Shown here piece by piece: positions 1 through 8,827 of a stretch of DNA of 64,000 bases. How positions within the stretch are numbered: position 1 is the stretch's first letter; every line of letters begins with the position of its first letter. The position numbers and the translations under genes were made by a program. The DNA comes from Roseburia_D yibonii (GTDB lineage: Bacteria; Bacillota; Clostridia; Lachnospirales; Lachnospiraceae). The notes beneath the pieces were generated by a model, which was given only the letters and a program-made list of their open reading frames with translations, searched no databases and had not been told where the DNA came from. The DNA lies in contig NZ_JACOQH010000001.1 of the NCBI RefSeq assembly GCF_014297335.1, positions 479,004-543,003 on the forward strand, written 5' to 3'.

Positions 1-891
1 CTGCTGTCTCTCTGCTTCTTCCGCTGCAAGTCTTGCCTGTTCTTCTTCTACGGTCTCTCCGTATTTATACTCGGTGGAAAGGCCGACATAATCGGTAGAT
101 ACATAACCTTCACCTTCCTCAATGGAAACCTTGACCCATCCGGTGATCGACTCATCTGTAACGGTAAGATCTTCTCCGTTCGGTACAAGACCAAGGATCT
201 CTGCATCTGTGGACGGAGCGGTACGGACTTTCAATGTCTCCGTATTTACCGTAGCTACACGACGTCCTGCCTGTTTCGCCACATTCGCGTCACCGACGAT
301 CAGATATTCACCTTTTATGTATCCGGTGCAATTTCCAGAAGTGATCTTGTACCAGTCTCCCTCTACGCCTTCTACGGAAGCCATGCAGTTCGTGTACAGC
401 TTTCCGACCGGTTCGCTGTCCTCACTCGCCGCGCTTCTGACATTGACGTAGCTCTCTACATTCGCGATCGCCACATCATTAAATTCTGCTGTCACCACCG
501 ACGTGCTGTTATTCACAACATCGGCTGCCGCTGCCTTCGCGTTGGAATCGCTCGCTGCCTGTGCATCCGCCTGCGCTTCCTCTGCTGCTGTCTGTGCTTC
601 TGCCGCCTGGATCTCTGCCACATCGCTTGTTCCCGTCGACTGGATCTGCGACATCGTAGATGTGATTCCCGCTACGGTTGTTGTCTCATCCGCCAGCCCG
701 GATACCGCCGTATCCGCCGTTGCATTCTGCGACTGCGTGGATGTCTGTGCCGCAGATGCCACCTGGGTGCTCGCGTTTCCGGATACCGCACATGCGCCCG
801 CAAACGGTGCCGCATAAGTAACTACCGGTGTACCGGAAAGTGCCACAACACTGAGTGCAATCGCTGCCAGCTTCATGATTTTATTCTTCAT
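1..891 (-). CDS. secreted bacterial SH3-domain protein (3' end outside window)
   Basis: The frame stays open from an ATG at 891 to the window edge, so the C-terminus is missing. GGAGG lies 6 bases before this ATG and decides the start over the in-frame ATG at 876. Residues 1-28 form a signal peptide ending in an Ala-rich cleavage region. A Ser/Thr/Ala/Gln-rich linker of about 100 residues follows, then two SH3-like repeats carrying the typical 'VNVRS' and 'LKVRTAPS' motifs. Such proteins bind the cell wall and usually end in an NlpC/P60 or other hydrolase domain. That part would lie beyond the left edge and cannot be seen. An exported wall-associated role is likely; the enzymatic activity is unknown. 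Confidence 0.8.
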   Translation of the reverse strand, partial: MKNKIMKLAAIALSVVALSGTPVVTYAAPFAGACAVSGNASTQVASAAQTSTQSQNATADTAVSGLADETTTVAGITSTMSQIQSTGTSDVAEIQAAEAQTAAEEAQADAQAASDSNAKAAAADVVNNSTSVVTAEFNDVAIANVESYVNVRSAASEDSEPVGKLYTNCMASVEGVEGDWYKITSGNCTGYIKGEYLIVGDANVAKQAGRRVATVNTETLKVRTAPSTDAEILGLVPNGEDLTVTDESITGWVKVSIEEGEGYVSTDYVGLSTEYKYGETVEEEQARLAAEEAERQQ

Positions 892-936
892 CGAAATCCT
901 CCATATCAGTTTTCGTACATTTCTCGTTTGTTATTT

Positions 937-962
937 GTTACAAATTTATTACATTTATTACA
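937..962 (-). promoter_or_regulatory. WalR-like direct repeat in the leader of the SH3 gene
   Basis: On the minus strand, TGTAAT and TGTAAC are separated by exactly 5 bases (937-953). This fits the WalR (YycF) consensus TGTWAH-N5-TGTWAH. A third TGTAAT sits at 957-962. The repeats lie just downstream of the -10 box. WalR controls cell-wall hydrolases in Firmicutes, which fits the target. Binding is inferred. Confidence 0.5.
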
Positions 963-967
963 TGGTT

Positions 968-996
968 ATTATAGCAAAGGGTTTCCCCACTGTCAA
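968..996 (-). promoter_or_regulatory. sigma-A promoter of the SH3 gene
   Basis: Perfect consensus boxes: TTGACA at 991-996 and TATAAT at 968-973 with a 17-base spacer. It faces the SH3 gene and leaves a leader of about 70 bases. Confidence 0.85.
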
Positions 997-1021
997 CCGT
1001 GTTATCCTGGAATATTTTTCC

Positions 1022-1936
1022 TTATAATCCATGCAGATACTCTTCCACTGCGGTGATCGCGTTCGCTCCGTCCGCCGCCGCGGTGATGACCTGTCTGAGC
1101 GGCTTTGTTCTAAGATCTCCTGCCGCAAAGATCCCCGGTCTGCTCGTCTTTGTATCTTCTCCCGCGATAATGTATCCGGCATCATCCATTTTTACGAGAC
1201 CGGAAAAACTCTCCGTGTTCGGCATCGTGCCAACCGCAATGAACACTCCGTCCACCGGAAGGCTTCTTTTTTCCTTTGTCTTCTTATTAGAGATGTCGAT
1301 CGACTGAACCTGTCCTTCTCCTTTGATCTCCTCGATAACGGTATCAAGTACCAGTTCGATGTTTTCGGTTTTTTTCACCTGTTCCTGCAAGACCTTCGCA
1401 CCACGGAATTCGTCCCTGCGGTGGATCAGATATACTTTGCTGCAGCCACGCGCGAGAAAAAGCGCATCCTCCAGCGCGACATCGCCGCCGCCTGCCACTG
1501 CAACTGTTTTCCCACGGAAGAACGCGCCATCGCAGGTCGCGCAGTAGGAAACTCCCATTCCGCCAAGTTCCTGTTCTCCCGGCACTCCGAGTTTCCGGTG
1601 ATCCGCTCCGGTTGCAAGGATCACGGTCTTTGCTTCATAGTCACCCTTGTCCGTGCTGATCTTCTTCACATCGCCATCTGCCGATATGCCCTTCACCTCT
1701 GCCGTGACAAATTCAGCTTCCATCTTTTTGGCATGTTCCATGAACTTCTGTCCGAGTTCAAAGCCGCCGATCCCCGGAAGCCCCGGATAATTATCCACCT
1801 CATCCGTATTTAGGATCTGTCCGCCGCTCATTGGCTGTTTTTCGATCACGAGCGTGCTCAAACGCGCGCGCTTTCCATATATTGCTGCCGCAAGTCCTGC
1901 CGGACCGCTGCCTATTATGATCACATCGTATGTCAT
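1022..1936 (-). CDS. trxB: thioredoxin-disulfide reductase
   Basis: FAD- and NADPH-dependent flavoenzyme that reduces thioredoxin in the cytoplasm. The 304-residue length is normal for the low-molecular-weight class. An FAD-binding GSGPAG motif lies at residues 9-14, the redox pair C-A-T-C at residues 132-135, an NADPH-binding GGGDVALE motif follows, and a C-terminal 'FAAGDLR' FAD motif is present. An AAAGGA ribosome site precedes the ATG. It is transcribed alone, divergent from yjfB. No thioredoxin gene is adjacent. Confidence 0.95.
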   Translation of the reverse strand: MTYDVIIIGSGPAGLAAAIYGKRARLSTLVIEKQPMSGGQILNTDEVDNYPGLPGIGGFELGQKFMEHAKKMEAEFVTAEVKGISADGDVKKISTDKGDYEAKTVILATGADHRKLGVPGEQELGGMGVSYCATCDGAFFRGKTVAVAGGGDVALEDALFLARGCSKVYLIHRRDEFRGAKVLQEQVKKTENIELVLDTVIEEIKGEGQVQSIDISNKKTKEKRSLPVDGVFIAVGTMPNTESFSGLVKMDDAGYIIAGEDTKTSRPGIFAAGDLRTKPLRQVITAAADGANAITAVEEYLHGL

Positions 1937-2029
1937 TGTCGTTTTCCTTTCCCAAAAAACTACACTTCTTTTATACTATTACATTATTTTGAACATTTTA
2001 TGAATTTTTGTACTTTTTTTACTTTTTTC

Positions 2030-2058
2030 TTGTTTTCCCGATGCTTCCATGCCATAAT
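2030..2058 (+). promoter_or_regulatory. candidate sigma-A promoter of yjfB
   Basis: TTGTTT at 2030-2035 and CATAAT at 2053-2058 with a 17-base spacer. The -10 box matches 5 of 6. A flagellar-type CCGATG element at 2038-2043 overlaps, but it lacks a good upstream box, so sigma-A is the better guess. Confidence 0.4.
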
Positions 2059-2100
2059 GAAATTAACTAAAGTTTATTTCCATGCAAGGAGGTGGATGCT

Positions 2101-2289
2101 ATGGGAATTGATTCTTTGACTTCCATTGCGCTATCTGCACTGGATATGCCGAGTACCAGCACCGACATCGGGATTGCCGTACTTGGAAAGCAGCTCGATC
2201 TCAGTGAGACGATGGGCGACAGCATGGTTCGTGCCATGGAGCTTTCCGTCAATCCAAACGTTGGCAGCAACATCGACATTTATGTTTAA
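2101..2289 (+). CDS. yjfB: YjfB family putative motility protein
   Basis: A 62-residue protein. AGGAGG at 2087-2092 lies 8 bases before the ATG at 2101 and excludes the in-frame GTG at 2092, which overlaps that site. The C-terminal 'ELSVNPNVGSNIDIYV' matches the conserved tail of the YjfB family (small proteins found with flagellar systems, role unknown). The gene faces fliB and shares a terminator with it, so two motility-linked genes sit together away from any visible flagellar cluster. The family call rests on the tail motif and on size. Confidence 0.75.
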   Translation: MGIDSLTSIALSALDMPSTSTDIGIAVLGKQLDLSETMGDSMVRAMELSVNPNVGSNIDIYV

Positions 2290-2292
2290 AAA

Positions 2293-2333
2293 GAAGCGGA
2301 CTGTCGCTGTATGGCAGTCCGCTCTTTCTTTTC
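2293..2333. terminator. bidirectional terminator between yjfB and fliB
   Basis: Stem GCGGACTG (2296-2303) pairs with CAGTCCGC (2315-2322). T-rich runs follow on both strands, so it can serve both converging genes. Confidence 0.8.
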
Positions 2334-2339
2334 CGCCGC

Positions 2340-3542
2340 TTACCGGATCGCGCGCACCTGTTCACGCATCTGTTCAAGCGAAAATATTTCCTCAAAGTCA
2401 AAATCTTCCGCGAGATTTTCCAGATTTTCTTCGGAGTGCTCCATCTCCCTCGCGTAGATCCGCGCCACATCGACCCGGTCTTCGACCGAATAGCGGTGTC
2501 CGTTGTCGAGATAGCGCACCACATCCATATCCCGGATCATCAAAAAACTTGTCACCGCAAGTTTTGCCTGGCTGAGAAAACGGTAGTCATAGACCGCCCG
2601 CATAAAATGGCGGTAGGTAAAATAACACAGGATCTGTTCCCACTCATAATATCTGTCATGGTAAAACTCCGCAAATTCATTATGTAAACCAATGTAATCC
2701 GCTTCCGTTTTGTCCTCTCCCGCAAGCGTCTCGAGCAGATGTGCCAGCGTTCCCGGCCATTCCTCATCGAGTATTTCCATCGGCTCATAAAATCCCGCGC
2801 GTTCCCGCATGGCTTCCAGCTGGTTTAACGCAAAATCACTTTCATATTCCGGCAGTTTCTGTTCCGTCTTCATCTCTGCGATCACCGCTTCGATCTTCCA
2901 CGGCTCCTCCCAGTTTAAGCATTCCTGCACCCGGTCGGCAAAGACCAGATATTCTTCCAGCCGCGCGCCAAGCGGTTTTTCCCGGTTCTGCAGCAGGGCA
3001 AGCGCGTAATCCCGCGCCTCTCTGATATATTCCCAGTCCTCTCTTGTATCGACATCTTCCTCATCTTCATCCACTTCCGGTTCATCCGTATCGTCCGCAT
3101 ACTGTGTCTCTTGCTCCGGCACCGGTTCATCCGGGATCTCCCGCTCCACGATCCGAAACGGTTTCTCCTCGGCAAAGATCAGGCGACAGGCCTCCTCACA
3201 GGAAAGTCCGAGACAGCGCTCCATGATATTTCCATAGGTAAACGTCACTCTCGGATAATCCGTACAGGTCTCGCAAAGTGTATCCTCGCCAAGTTCCGTA
3301 TAGATATCACAGAGATTTTTTTCATTCAGAAACGGACAGCGGTTGTTGATCAGAATGAAACTGTCCTCTTCTCCCTCCGACATATTCTGCCGCAGGCGGT
3401 CTCCGAACGCTCCCGGAACCGCCTTGTAGTAATCAAAGGTTTTTTCATCGATCTCTACTTCCCAGCCGGCGCAGCAGCTGTGGCGGCAGCGCCCGGCAAT
3501 ACACTCAAATTCATCAAAATAGTCTGGAACCCGCAGTATCAT
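2340..3542 (-). CDS. fliB: flagellin lysine N-methylase
   Basis: Predicted to methylate surface lysines of flagellin. The N-terminus carries the family Cys motif with C14, C19, C23 and C24 ('RCRHSCCAGW'), probably a metal-cluster site, followed by further conserved Cys pairs near residues 75-125. An acidic insert rich in Asp/Glu lies near residues 160-180. The ATG at 3542 starts one base after the stop of pepF; GGAGG lies 12 bases upstream. The longer frame from 3566 would start before that ribosome site and is less likely. Translation is probably coupled to pepF. Flagellin itself is not in the window. Confidence 0.85.
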   Translation of the reverse strand: MILRVPDYFDEFECIAGRCRHSCCAGWEVEIDEKTFDYYKAVPGAFGDRLRQNMSEGEEDSFILINNRCPFLNEKNLCDIYTELGEDTLCETCTDYPRVTFTYGNIMERCLGLSCEEACRLIFAEEKPFRIVEREIPDEPVPEQETQYADDTDEPEVDEDEEDVDTREDWEYIREARDYALALLQNREKPLGARLEEYLVFADRVQECLNWEEPWKIEAVIAEMKTEQKLPEYESDFALNQLEAMRERAGFYEPMEILDEEWPGTLAHLLETLAGEDKTEADYIGLHNEFAEFYHDRYYEWEQILCYFTYRHFMRAVYDYRFLSQAKLAVTSFLMIRDMDVVRYLDNGHRYSVEDRVDVARIYAREMEHSEENLENLAEDFDFEEIFSLEQMREQVRAIR

Positions 3543-3543
3543 C

Positions 3544-5346
3544 TTACAGTAATTCCTCCAATTCACTCACCAGTTCTTCAAACAGCTGCAGGGCATCCTC
3601 CACCGGCTTTGGTGTGGAGATATCCACTCCCGCCATTTTTAAGAGTTCGATCGGATCTTTGGAGCATCCGCCTTTTAAGAACTTCATATAATCGGCAACG
3701 CCCGCCTCTCCCATCTCGAGGATCCTTTTCGACAGGGCGATTGCACAGGAAAAACCGGTTGCGTACTGATACACATAAAATTCCGTATAAAAATGCGGAA
3801 TGCGCGCCCACTCCAGCGCGATCTGCGGATCCGATACCATTTCCTCTCCGAAATATTTCCGGTTCAGATCCATATATACCGCGCACAGACGCTCTGCTGT
3901 CAGCGATTCGCCCTTCGCGTACATCTCGTGCGTGATCTTTTCAAACTCCGCAAACATGGTCTGGCGGAATAATGTTCCCTTAAACTGGTCGATAAAATGG
4001 TTTAAAAGATACGCTTTTTCCTTCTTATCTTTGCTTTCCTTTAACAGATACTGCATTAGCAGTGACTCATTGCAGGTAGACGCGACTTCCGCGACAAAGA
4101 TCAGATAACCGGAATACACATAAGGCTGATTCGCGTTGGAATACCAGCTGTGCAGTGCATGCCCCATCTCGTGCGCAAGCGTAAACACGTCATCCAGTTT
4201 TCCCTGATAATTCAAAAGCACATACGGATGCGTGCCATAGGCACCCCAGGAATACGCGCCGCTGCGTTTTCCCCGGTTCTCATAGACATCGATCCAGCGA
4301 TGGTCAAATCCCTCTTCCAGATGACTCACATATTCTTCGCCCATCGGCGCAAGTCCGCGTTTTACGATCTCTTTTGCTTCCGCGAACGGGATCTTTTTCG
4401 TCTGATCCGCCACAAGCGGCACATACACGTCGTACATGTGGAGTTCCTCCACGCCAAGCGCGCGTTTGCGCAGTGCCACATAACGGTACATTGCCGGCAG
4501 GAAACGGTGAACGGTTTCGATCAGATTGTCGTAGACTTCCGTCGGAATATTTCCCGGCGCAAGCGCGGCAGCAAGCGCAGAAGGATATTTTCTTACGTCC
4601 GCATAGAATTTCGCTTTTTTCACATTCGCGCTGTAAGTCGCCGCCAGCGTATTCTTAAACTGATCGTAGGTCTGATACAGTGCCTCAAATGCCTCTTTCC
4701 GCACCCTGCGGTCACTGCTCTCCATAAATCCGCCAAACCGCCCATGCGTCAGTTCCACTTCTTTTCCATTTTCATCCCGGATCGTTCCAAACTTCGCGTC
4801 CGCGTCATTGAACATGGAAAAAATATCATCCGGCGCAGTTGCCATTTCATACGTCTTTGCAAGGATCTCCTCCCCGGCAGCGGACAGCGTGTGCTCCTTT
4901 CTCCGCCATATCCGGTCGATCAGAAGCCGGTATTTTTCAAGCTTTGGATCTTCCTTTAAAAATCCCTGCATCCTGCTCTCCTCCATTGCAAGCAGCTCCG
5001 GCTCGAAAAAGGCCTCGGCAGCGGAAAGACGCGTCGCAGCGACCTGTGCCTGCGCGGCATATCCCTGATAAGTGGAATTTCCCATATCCTCGTGCATCTT
5101 CTCATTCGAGTAAACTAACACCTTTTCAAACAGATTCTCCGTCTCATCCGCAAGCGTCAGATACGCATAAAGTGCATCCGCAGATGCACTTACCTTTCCT
5201 GCGTAGCCTTTTAACTGCGCGAGCTGTTCTTCTAACTGTTTTACCGCCGCTTCCCAGTCAGCGTCCGTCAAAAACAGATCCTCCAATGCCCATTTGTCCG
5301 CCTCCGCGATTTCTGAACGCGCCGGCAGTTTTTCTATTTCTGCCAT
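3544..5346 (-). CDS. pepF: oligoendopeptidase F
   Basis: M3-family zinc metallopeptidase that cuts short cytoplasmic peptides. The zinc motif HEMGH lies near residue 390 ('LAHEMGHALHSWYS'). The 600-residue length is normal for PepF. A GGGGGA ribosome site precedes the ATG. It is the first gene of a probable two-gene unit with fliB, whose ATG begins one base after its stop. Confidence 0.95.
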   Translation of the reverse strand: MAEIEKLPARSEIAEADKWALEDLFLTDADWEAAVKQLEEQLAQLKGYAGKVSASADALYAYLTLADETENLFEKVLVYSNEKMHEDMGNSTYQGYAAQAQVAATRLSAAEAFFEPELLAMEESRMQGFLKEDPKLEKYRLLIDRIWRRKEHTLSAAGEEILAKTYEMATAPDDIFSMFNDADAKFGTIRDENGKEVELTHGRFGGFMESSDRRVRKEAFEALYQTYDQFKNTLAATYSANVKKAKFYADVRKYPSALAAALAPGNIPTEVYDNLIETVHRFLPAMYRYVALRKRALGVEELHMYDVYVPLVADQTKKIPFAEAKEIVKRGLAPMGEEYVSHLEEGFDHRWIDVYENRGKRSGAYSWGAYGTHPYVLLNYQGKLDDVFTLAHEMGHALHSWYSNANQPYVYSGYLIFVAEVASTCNESLLMQYLLKESKDKKEKAYLLNHFIDQFKGTLFRQTMFAEFEKITHEMYAKGESLTAERLCAVYMDLNRKYFGEEMVSDPQIALEWARIPHFYTEFYVYQYATGFSCAIALSKRILEMGEAGVADYMKFLKGGCSKDPIELLKMAGVDISTPKPVEDALQLFEELVSELEELL

Positions 5347-5366
5347 TGTTTTCCCCCTGTCTGATT

Positions 5367-6230
5367 TTAGTTGAGTCCCCGGAATCCTTTTCCTATGATC
5401 TCACTGCTGTTGGTGATCGCGATAAAGGCTCCCGGTTCCGTTTTATGGATAAAATTTCGAAGCTGTACTGCCTGAGAACGTTTCATGACAGTCAGTATGA
5501 TCGTTTTTTCTTTATGTGCGTATGCGCCCTCCGCATGATAGATCGTTGCGCCGCGCTTTAACTCATTCTGGATGAATGTGCAGATCGGCTCCGGATTTTC
5601 ACACACGATCGTAAAATACTTGCAGAGGTTGATGTTCTCGATCACGCCGTCAATGACAAGCGATTTTGCCATCAGTCCGCAGAATGAAAACAGTCCGGTC
5701 TCAATGTCAAAGACCAGGCTTGCCGCCACCGTGATCCCGAGATCTACCAAAAACAGTGCCATTCCGATATTTAAAGTGGAATATTTTTTTAAGATCATCG
5801 CGATGATATCCGTGCCGCCTCCGGAGGCGTTGACATTAAAAAGGATTGCGGAACTGAACGCCGGCAGTACGATCGCGTAGATCAGCTCTAAGACCGGCTG
5901 GCTCGTGAGCGGCCCCTGCATCGGGCAGAACACGTCAAGCAGGCTGAGTCCTAGTGAGGAAAGTACACTCACATAAACGGTCTTGATGCCGAAGCCTCTG
6001 CCCAAAAACAGGAAACCAAACACCAGAAGTACCATATTGATCACAAAGTTCAATGTACTCGCGCGCAGTGCCGTAACCTGGGAGAGGACAACCGCAAGAC
6101 CGGTCACCCCTCCAAACGAAAAGTTATTCGGGAATTTAAAGAAGTATACTCCCACATCCAGAATGATCGTTGCGATCGTAAGTGTGATGTACTCTAAAAT
6201 CTTCTGATCCCGCTTCATATTTCTGCTCAT
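5367..6230 (-). CDS. YitT family membrane protein
   Basis: A 287-residue integral membrane protein with about five N-terminal helices (DUF161-type) and a soluble C-terminal DUF2179-type domain from about residue 215 containing 'TIYHAEGAYAHKEKTIILTVM'. The function of the family is unknown; transport has been suggested. It lies 20 bases upstream of pepF on the same strand, so co-transcription is possible. Confidence 0.85.
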   Translation of the reverse strand: MSRNMKRDQKILEYITLTIATIILDVGVYFFKFPNNFSFGGVTGLAVVLSQVTALRASTLNFVINMVLLVFGFLFLGRGFGIKTVYVSVLSSLGLSLLDVFCPMQGPLTSQPVLELIYAIVLPAFSSAILFNVNASGGGTDIIAMILKKYSTLNIGMALFLVDLGITVAASLVFDIETGLFSFCGLMAKSLVIDGVIENINLCKYFTIVCENPEPICTFIQNELKRGATIYHAEGAYAHKEKTIILTVMKRSQAVQLRNFIHKTEPGAFIAITNSSEIIGKGFRGLN

Positions 6231-6254
6231 CTGTACTCTATTCCTCTTATCCTT

Positions 6255-8393
6255 TTATAACATGATCCCTGATTTTTCCTTGCTCTTGTCGATCATCCGG
6301 TTCAATTTGCGGAACGGTACCGCAACGACCAGTCCAATAAAAAGACCGACGCAGACAACAATACAGAGTTTTAAAATGCATTTCCAGTAAGTCATCGCAT
6401 ACATACCGCCGATCGTCTCACGCAGCGCGTTCATGCCAAATGAAAACGGCAGGAAACGATAGATTGCCTGATAGATCTTCGGCAGTGTCTCGATCGGGAA
6501 AGTACCGCCCGCACCCGCAACCTGGATTACCATGATCACGACCGCAACCGCTTCTCCGACTGTCTCAAATGCCACCGTCAGCGAATAGATCAGCATCGTA
6601 AACGCAAAACTGCTCATTGCGCACGCGAACCAGAACAAAAACGGATTGTGGCACTGGATCTTGATATAAAACAGATCCCCGAGCACCGCGATCAGTGTCT
6701 GCACCTGACCGATCAGAAAGAAGGTGATGTAACGTCCGAAAAACTGCTGGTATGGCTTTGTCTCCATGATCCCCGGTTCCGGATGCACCTTTACATGTAT
6801 GATCGCTACCAGGATCAGCGCCCCTACCCAGATCGCAAGTATCGTATAAAACGGTGACATCGAGGAACCGTAATTTGCGATCTCATATACCGCTTCTGTG
6901 TCAAGCGCAACCGGTGATGAGATAAAACTGCCCAGAAGTTCCGGGTCTGTCTTTAAGACATCCAGAAGTTCTTTATACTGTTCATCCCCGGTAAGTGTCG
7001 TGATGTCGGTACGGATCTGATCGAGTTTCTCTTTCATATCAACCGCCATATCACGCGAAGACACCAGCCCTTCCATTCCGGAAGAAAGCGTGTCTCCGTA
7101 TTCTTCGAGCACATCCGTCACACCGCTCAAATCCCCGTCCACGCCGGAGAGGATCGCCTGTGCCGAATTCAAAGAGCCCTGCATGGAATTGATTGTAGAC
7201 CGGAGCTGTGGCTTGATCGAATAGGTATAAGTGTCACCCAATGCGTTTATCTTTGTCTTACATGTCGAAATCTCGCCTAAGATCTGCTGTTCCAGTGCTT
7301 TGACCGCATCCGAACCGGCTCCCGCATTTGTGGAAACCGCCTCCAGATCCGTGGAGATCTGATCGAGCTGTGTCTGGATCTCAATCACCTGCGCGTCCAC
7401 GCCGTCATACACCACGATCGATGAGGTCGTAGAACCGAACATCTGCTTTAAATACGGCATAATCGCCTGTGCTCCCGCAAGTCCGTTCGTCACGCTTCCC
7501 TCTTTTCCCTCGAGGTTTGACAGGTCATTCTGTATCATGGACGATACCTGATCCAGGGTCGTGCCTATCATATCCAGGCTGTAGCTTACCATATCAGAGA
7601 CGGTATCCGCGCTTGCCGTCCCGGAAGTGACTGCTCCCTGCATCGCGTTTACCGTATTCTGCCCGTTTCCGACCAGATCGTTCAGATCCGGGATCATCAC
7701 CTGTGTCGTATCGATCAGGCTTGATGCCGAACCGGTCACGCTGATAAAGGAATTCATGATATTGATATAATTCTGCAGGTCTCCGTCAAGTTCATCCAGC
7801 CGTCCGGTCACCGCGTCAACCAGTGACACATTTCCATCCGTATCCACCAGTACATTGCTCACCTTCATTAAGGATTCCGCGATCGTACTCACGAACGTGC
7901 TGTTGACCTGTTCCTGCACTGCGGTCTTCGCCTTGGAAGTGATCTTTGGCGCGATCGCGTTCTTCTTTTCGTTTTCATAGTAGGTGATCTTCGGATGTGT
8001 GACATCTCCGCTCATGAAGCTGACCATATCCTTGGAAAAATCCTTGGAAATCACCAGTGCCGCGTAGTATTCCCCACTGTACACACCGTCCGTCGCTTCT
8101 TCCAACGTATCCGGGAATACCCAGCCTATCGTCTTGTTTTCTTTCAGCCCGGAAAGTACATTATCACCGATGTTCATCGAAATTCCCGCGACTTCTGTTC
8201 CCTCATCCTGGGAAACGACCGCGATCTTTAAATTGGATGTGGCTTCCTGCGCGTAAGGATCCCAGTTGGAAAGGATATTGAACCATGCATATAAAGACGG
8301 GATCACAGAAAGTCCCATGATCACGACCACCGCCACCACGTTGGTGCTGAGTCTTCGGAAATCCGCACAGAAAATCTTAATTATGTTCTTCAT
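6255..8393 (-). CDS. YhgE/Pip family membrane protein (second copy)
   Basis: 712 residues with the family layout: one N-terminal helix (about 13-35), a long extracytoplasmic region full of coiled-coil-like segments, and about five or six C-terminal helices related to ABC-2 permeases. Family members include the phage receptor Pip of Lactococcus and YhgE of Bacillus. The start overlaps the preceding small membrane protein by 17 bases, so translation is coupled. It shares near-identical N-terminal text with its neighbour 8828-11176 ('NIIKIF', 'IPSLYAWFNI'), which shows tandem duplication and divergence. Confidence 0.85.
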   Translation of the reverse strand: MKNIIKIFCADFRRLSTNVVAVVVIMGLSVIPSLYAWFNILSNWDPYAQEATSNLKIAVVSQDEGTEVAGISMNIGDNVLSGLKENKTIGWVFPDTLEEATDGVYSGEYYAALVISKDFSKDMVSFMSGDVTHPKITYYENEKKNAIAPKITSKAKTAVQEQVNSTFVSTIAESLMKVSNVLVDTDGNVSLVDAVTGRLDELDGDLQNYINIMNSFISVTGSASSLIDTTQVMIPDLNDLVGNGQNTVNAMQGAVTSGTASADTVSDMVSYSLDMIGTTLDQVSSMIQNDLSNLEGKEGSVTNGLAGAQAIMPYLKQMFGSTTSSIVVYDGVDAQVIEIQTQLDQISTDLEAVSTNAGAGSDAVKALEQQILGEISTCKTKINALGDTYTYSIKPQLRSTINSMQGSLNSAQAILSGVDGDLSGVTDVLEEYGDTLSSGMEGLVSSRDMAVDMKEKLDQIRTDITTLTGDEQYKELLDVLKTDPELLGSFISSPVALDTEAVYEIANYGSSMSPFYTILAIWVGALILVAIIHVKVHPEPGIMETKPYQQFFGRYITFFLIGQVQTLIAVLGDLFYIKIQCHNPFLFWFACAMSSFAFTMLIYSLTVAFETVGEAVAVVIMVIQVAGAGGTFPIETLPKIYQAIYRFLPFSFGMNALRETIGGMYAMTYWKCILKLCIVVCVGLFIGLVVAVPFRKLNRMIDKSKEKSGIML

Positions 8394-8811
8394 TCTTATC
8401 TGCTCCCTCTTCCTCTATTGCAAGTGTCTCGCTGTTTAATGTCGCGTCCAGCTTTTTCACCGCGTTCTTTAACGGCCCGTCAATGGCAGGCACGCCCGGT
8501 CCGATCAGCGCTTCCACGCCGGCATCGCCGCGTTCATCCAGCTCGTTTAATTTTTCCTGTAATTTATAATCACTGTATTCTACAAAGACCAGATACGCCG
8601 CAAGGATAAACAGCGACACGATCCAAAGTACCAGAAAGATCGTTTTTGAGCTGCCTGTCCAAAACAGCATTGCGAGGAAAATCAACGGTATGATGATCAG
8701 GCATTTCAAGCCGATACGGATCCTCTTCTGGTTTTTCAGGTGGATCTTCTGCTCATAATCCAAAAGAATGTCGTACATTCTCTCATACTTACTGTAATTG
8801 TCTGTATTCAT
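8377..8811 (-). CDS. small two-helix membrane protein between the YhgE paralogs
   Basis: 144 residues with a charged N-terminus, two membrane helices at about 33-52 and 56-78, and an acidic cytoplasmic tail ending in 'EEEGADKNEEHN'. I do not recognise the family. Its position inside the YhgE/Pip operon, overlapping the downstream gene by 17 bases, suggests it works with one or both large membrane proteins, perhaps as an accessory subunit. This is inference from context only. Confidence 0.7.
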   Translation of the reverse strand: MNTDNYSKYERMYDILLDYEQKIHLKNQKRIRIGLKCLIIIPLIFLAMLFWTGSSKTIFLVLWIVSLFILAAYLVFVEYSDYKLQEKLNELDERGDAGVEALIGPGVPAIDGPLKNAVKKLDATLNSETLAIEEEGADKNEEHN

Positions 8812-8827
8812 AAATGCCGCCCTCCTC

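Noticed and set aside
1031..1813. 260-residue plus-strand frame opposite trxB
   Set aside because: It is the antisense shadow of an intact trxB; no ribosome site and no protein-like motif pattern.
2038..2045. Sigma-D promoter for yjfB
   Set aside because: CCCGATGC resembles the -10 element, but the upstream box at the correct spacing is poor (TTTA); sigma-A boxes fit better.
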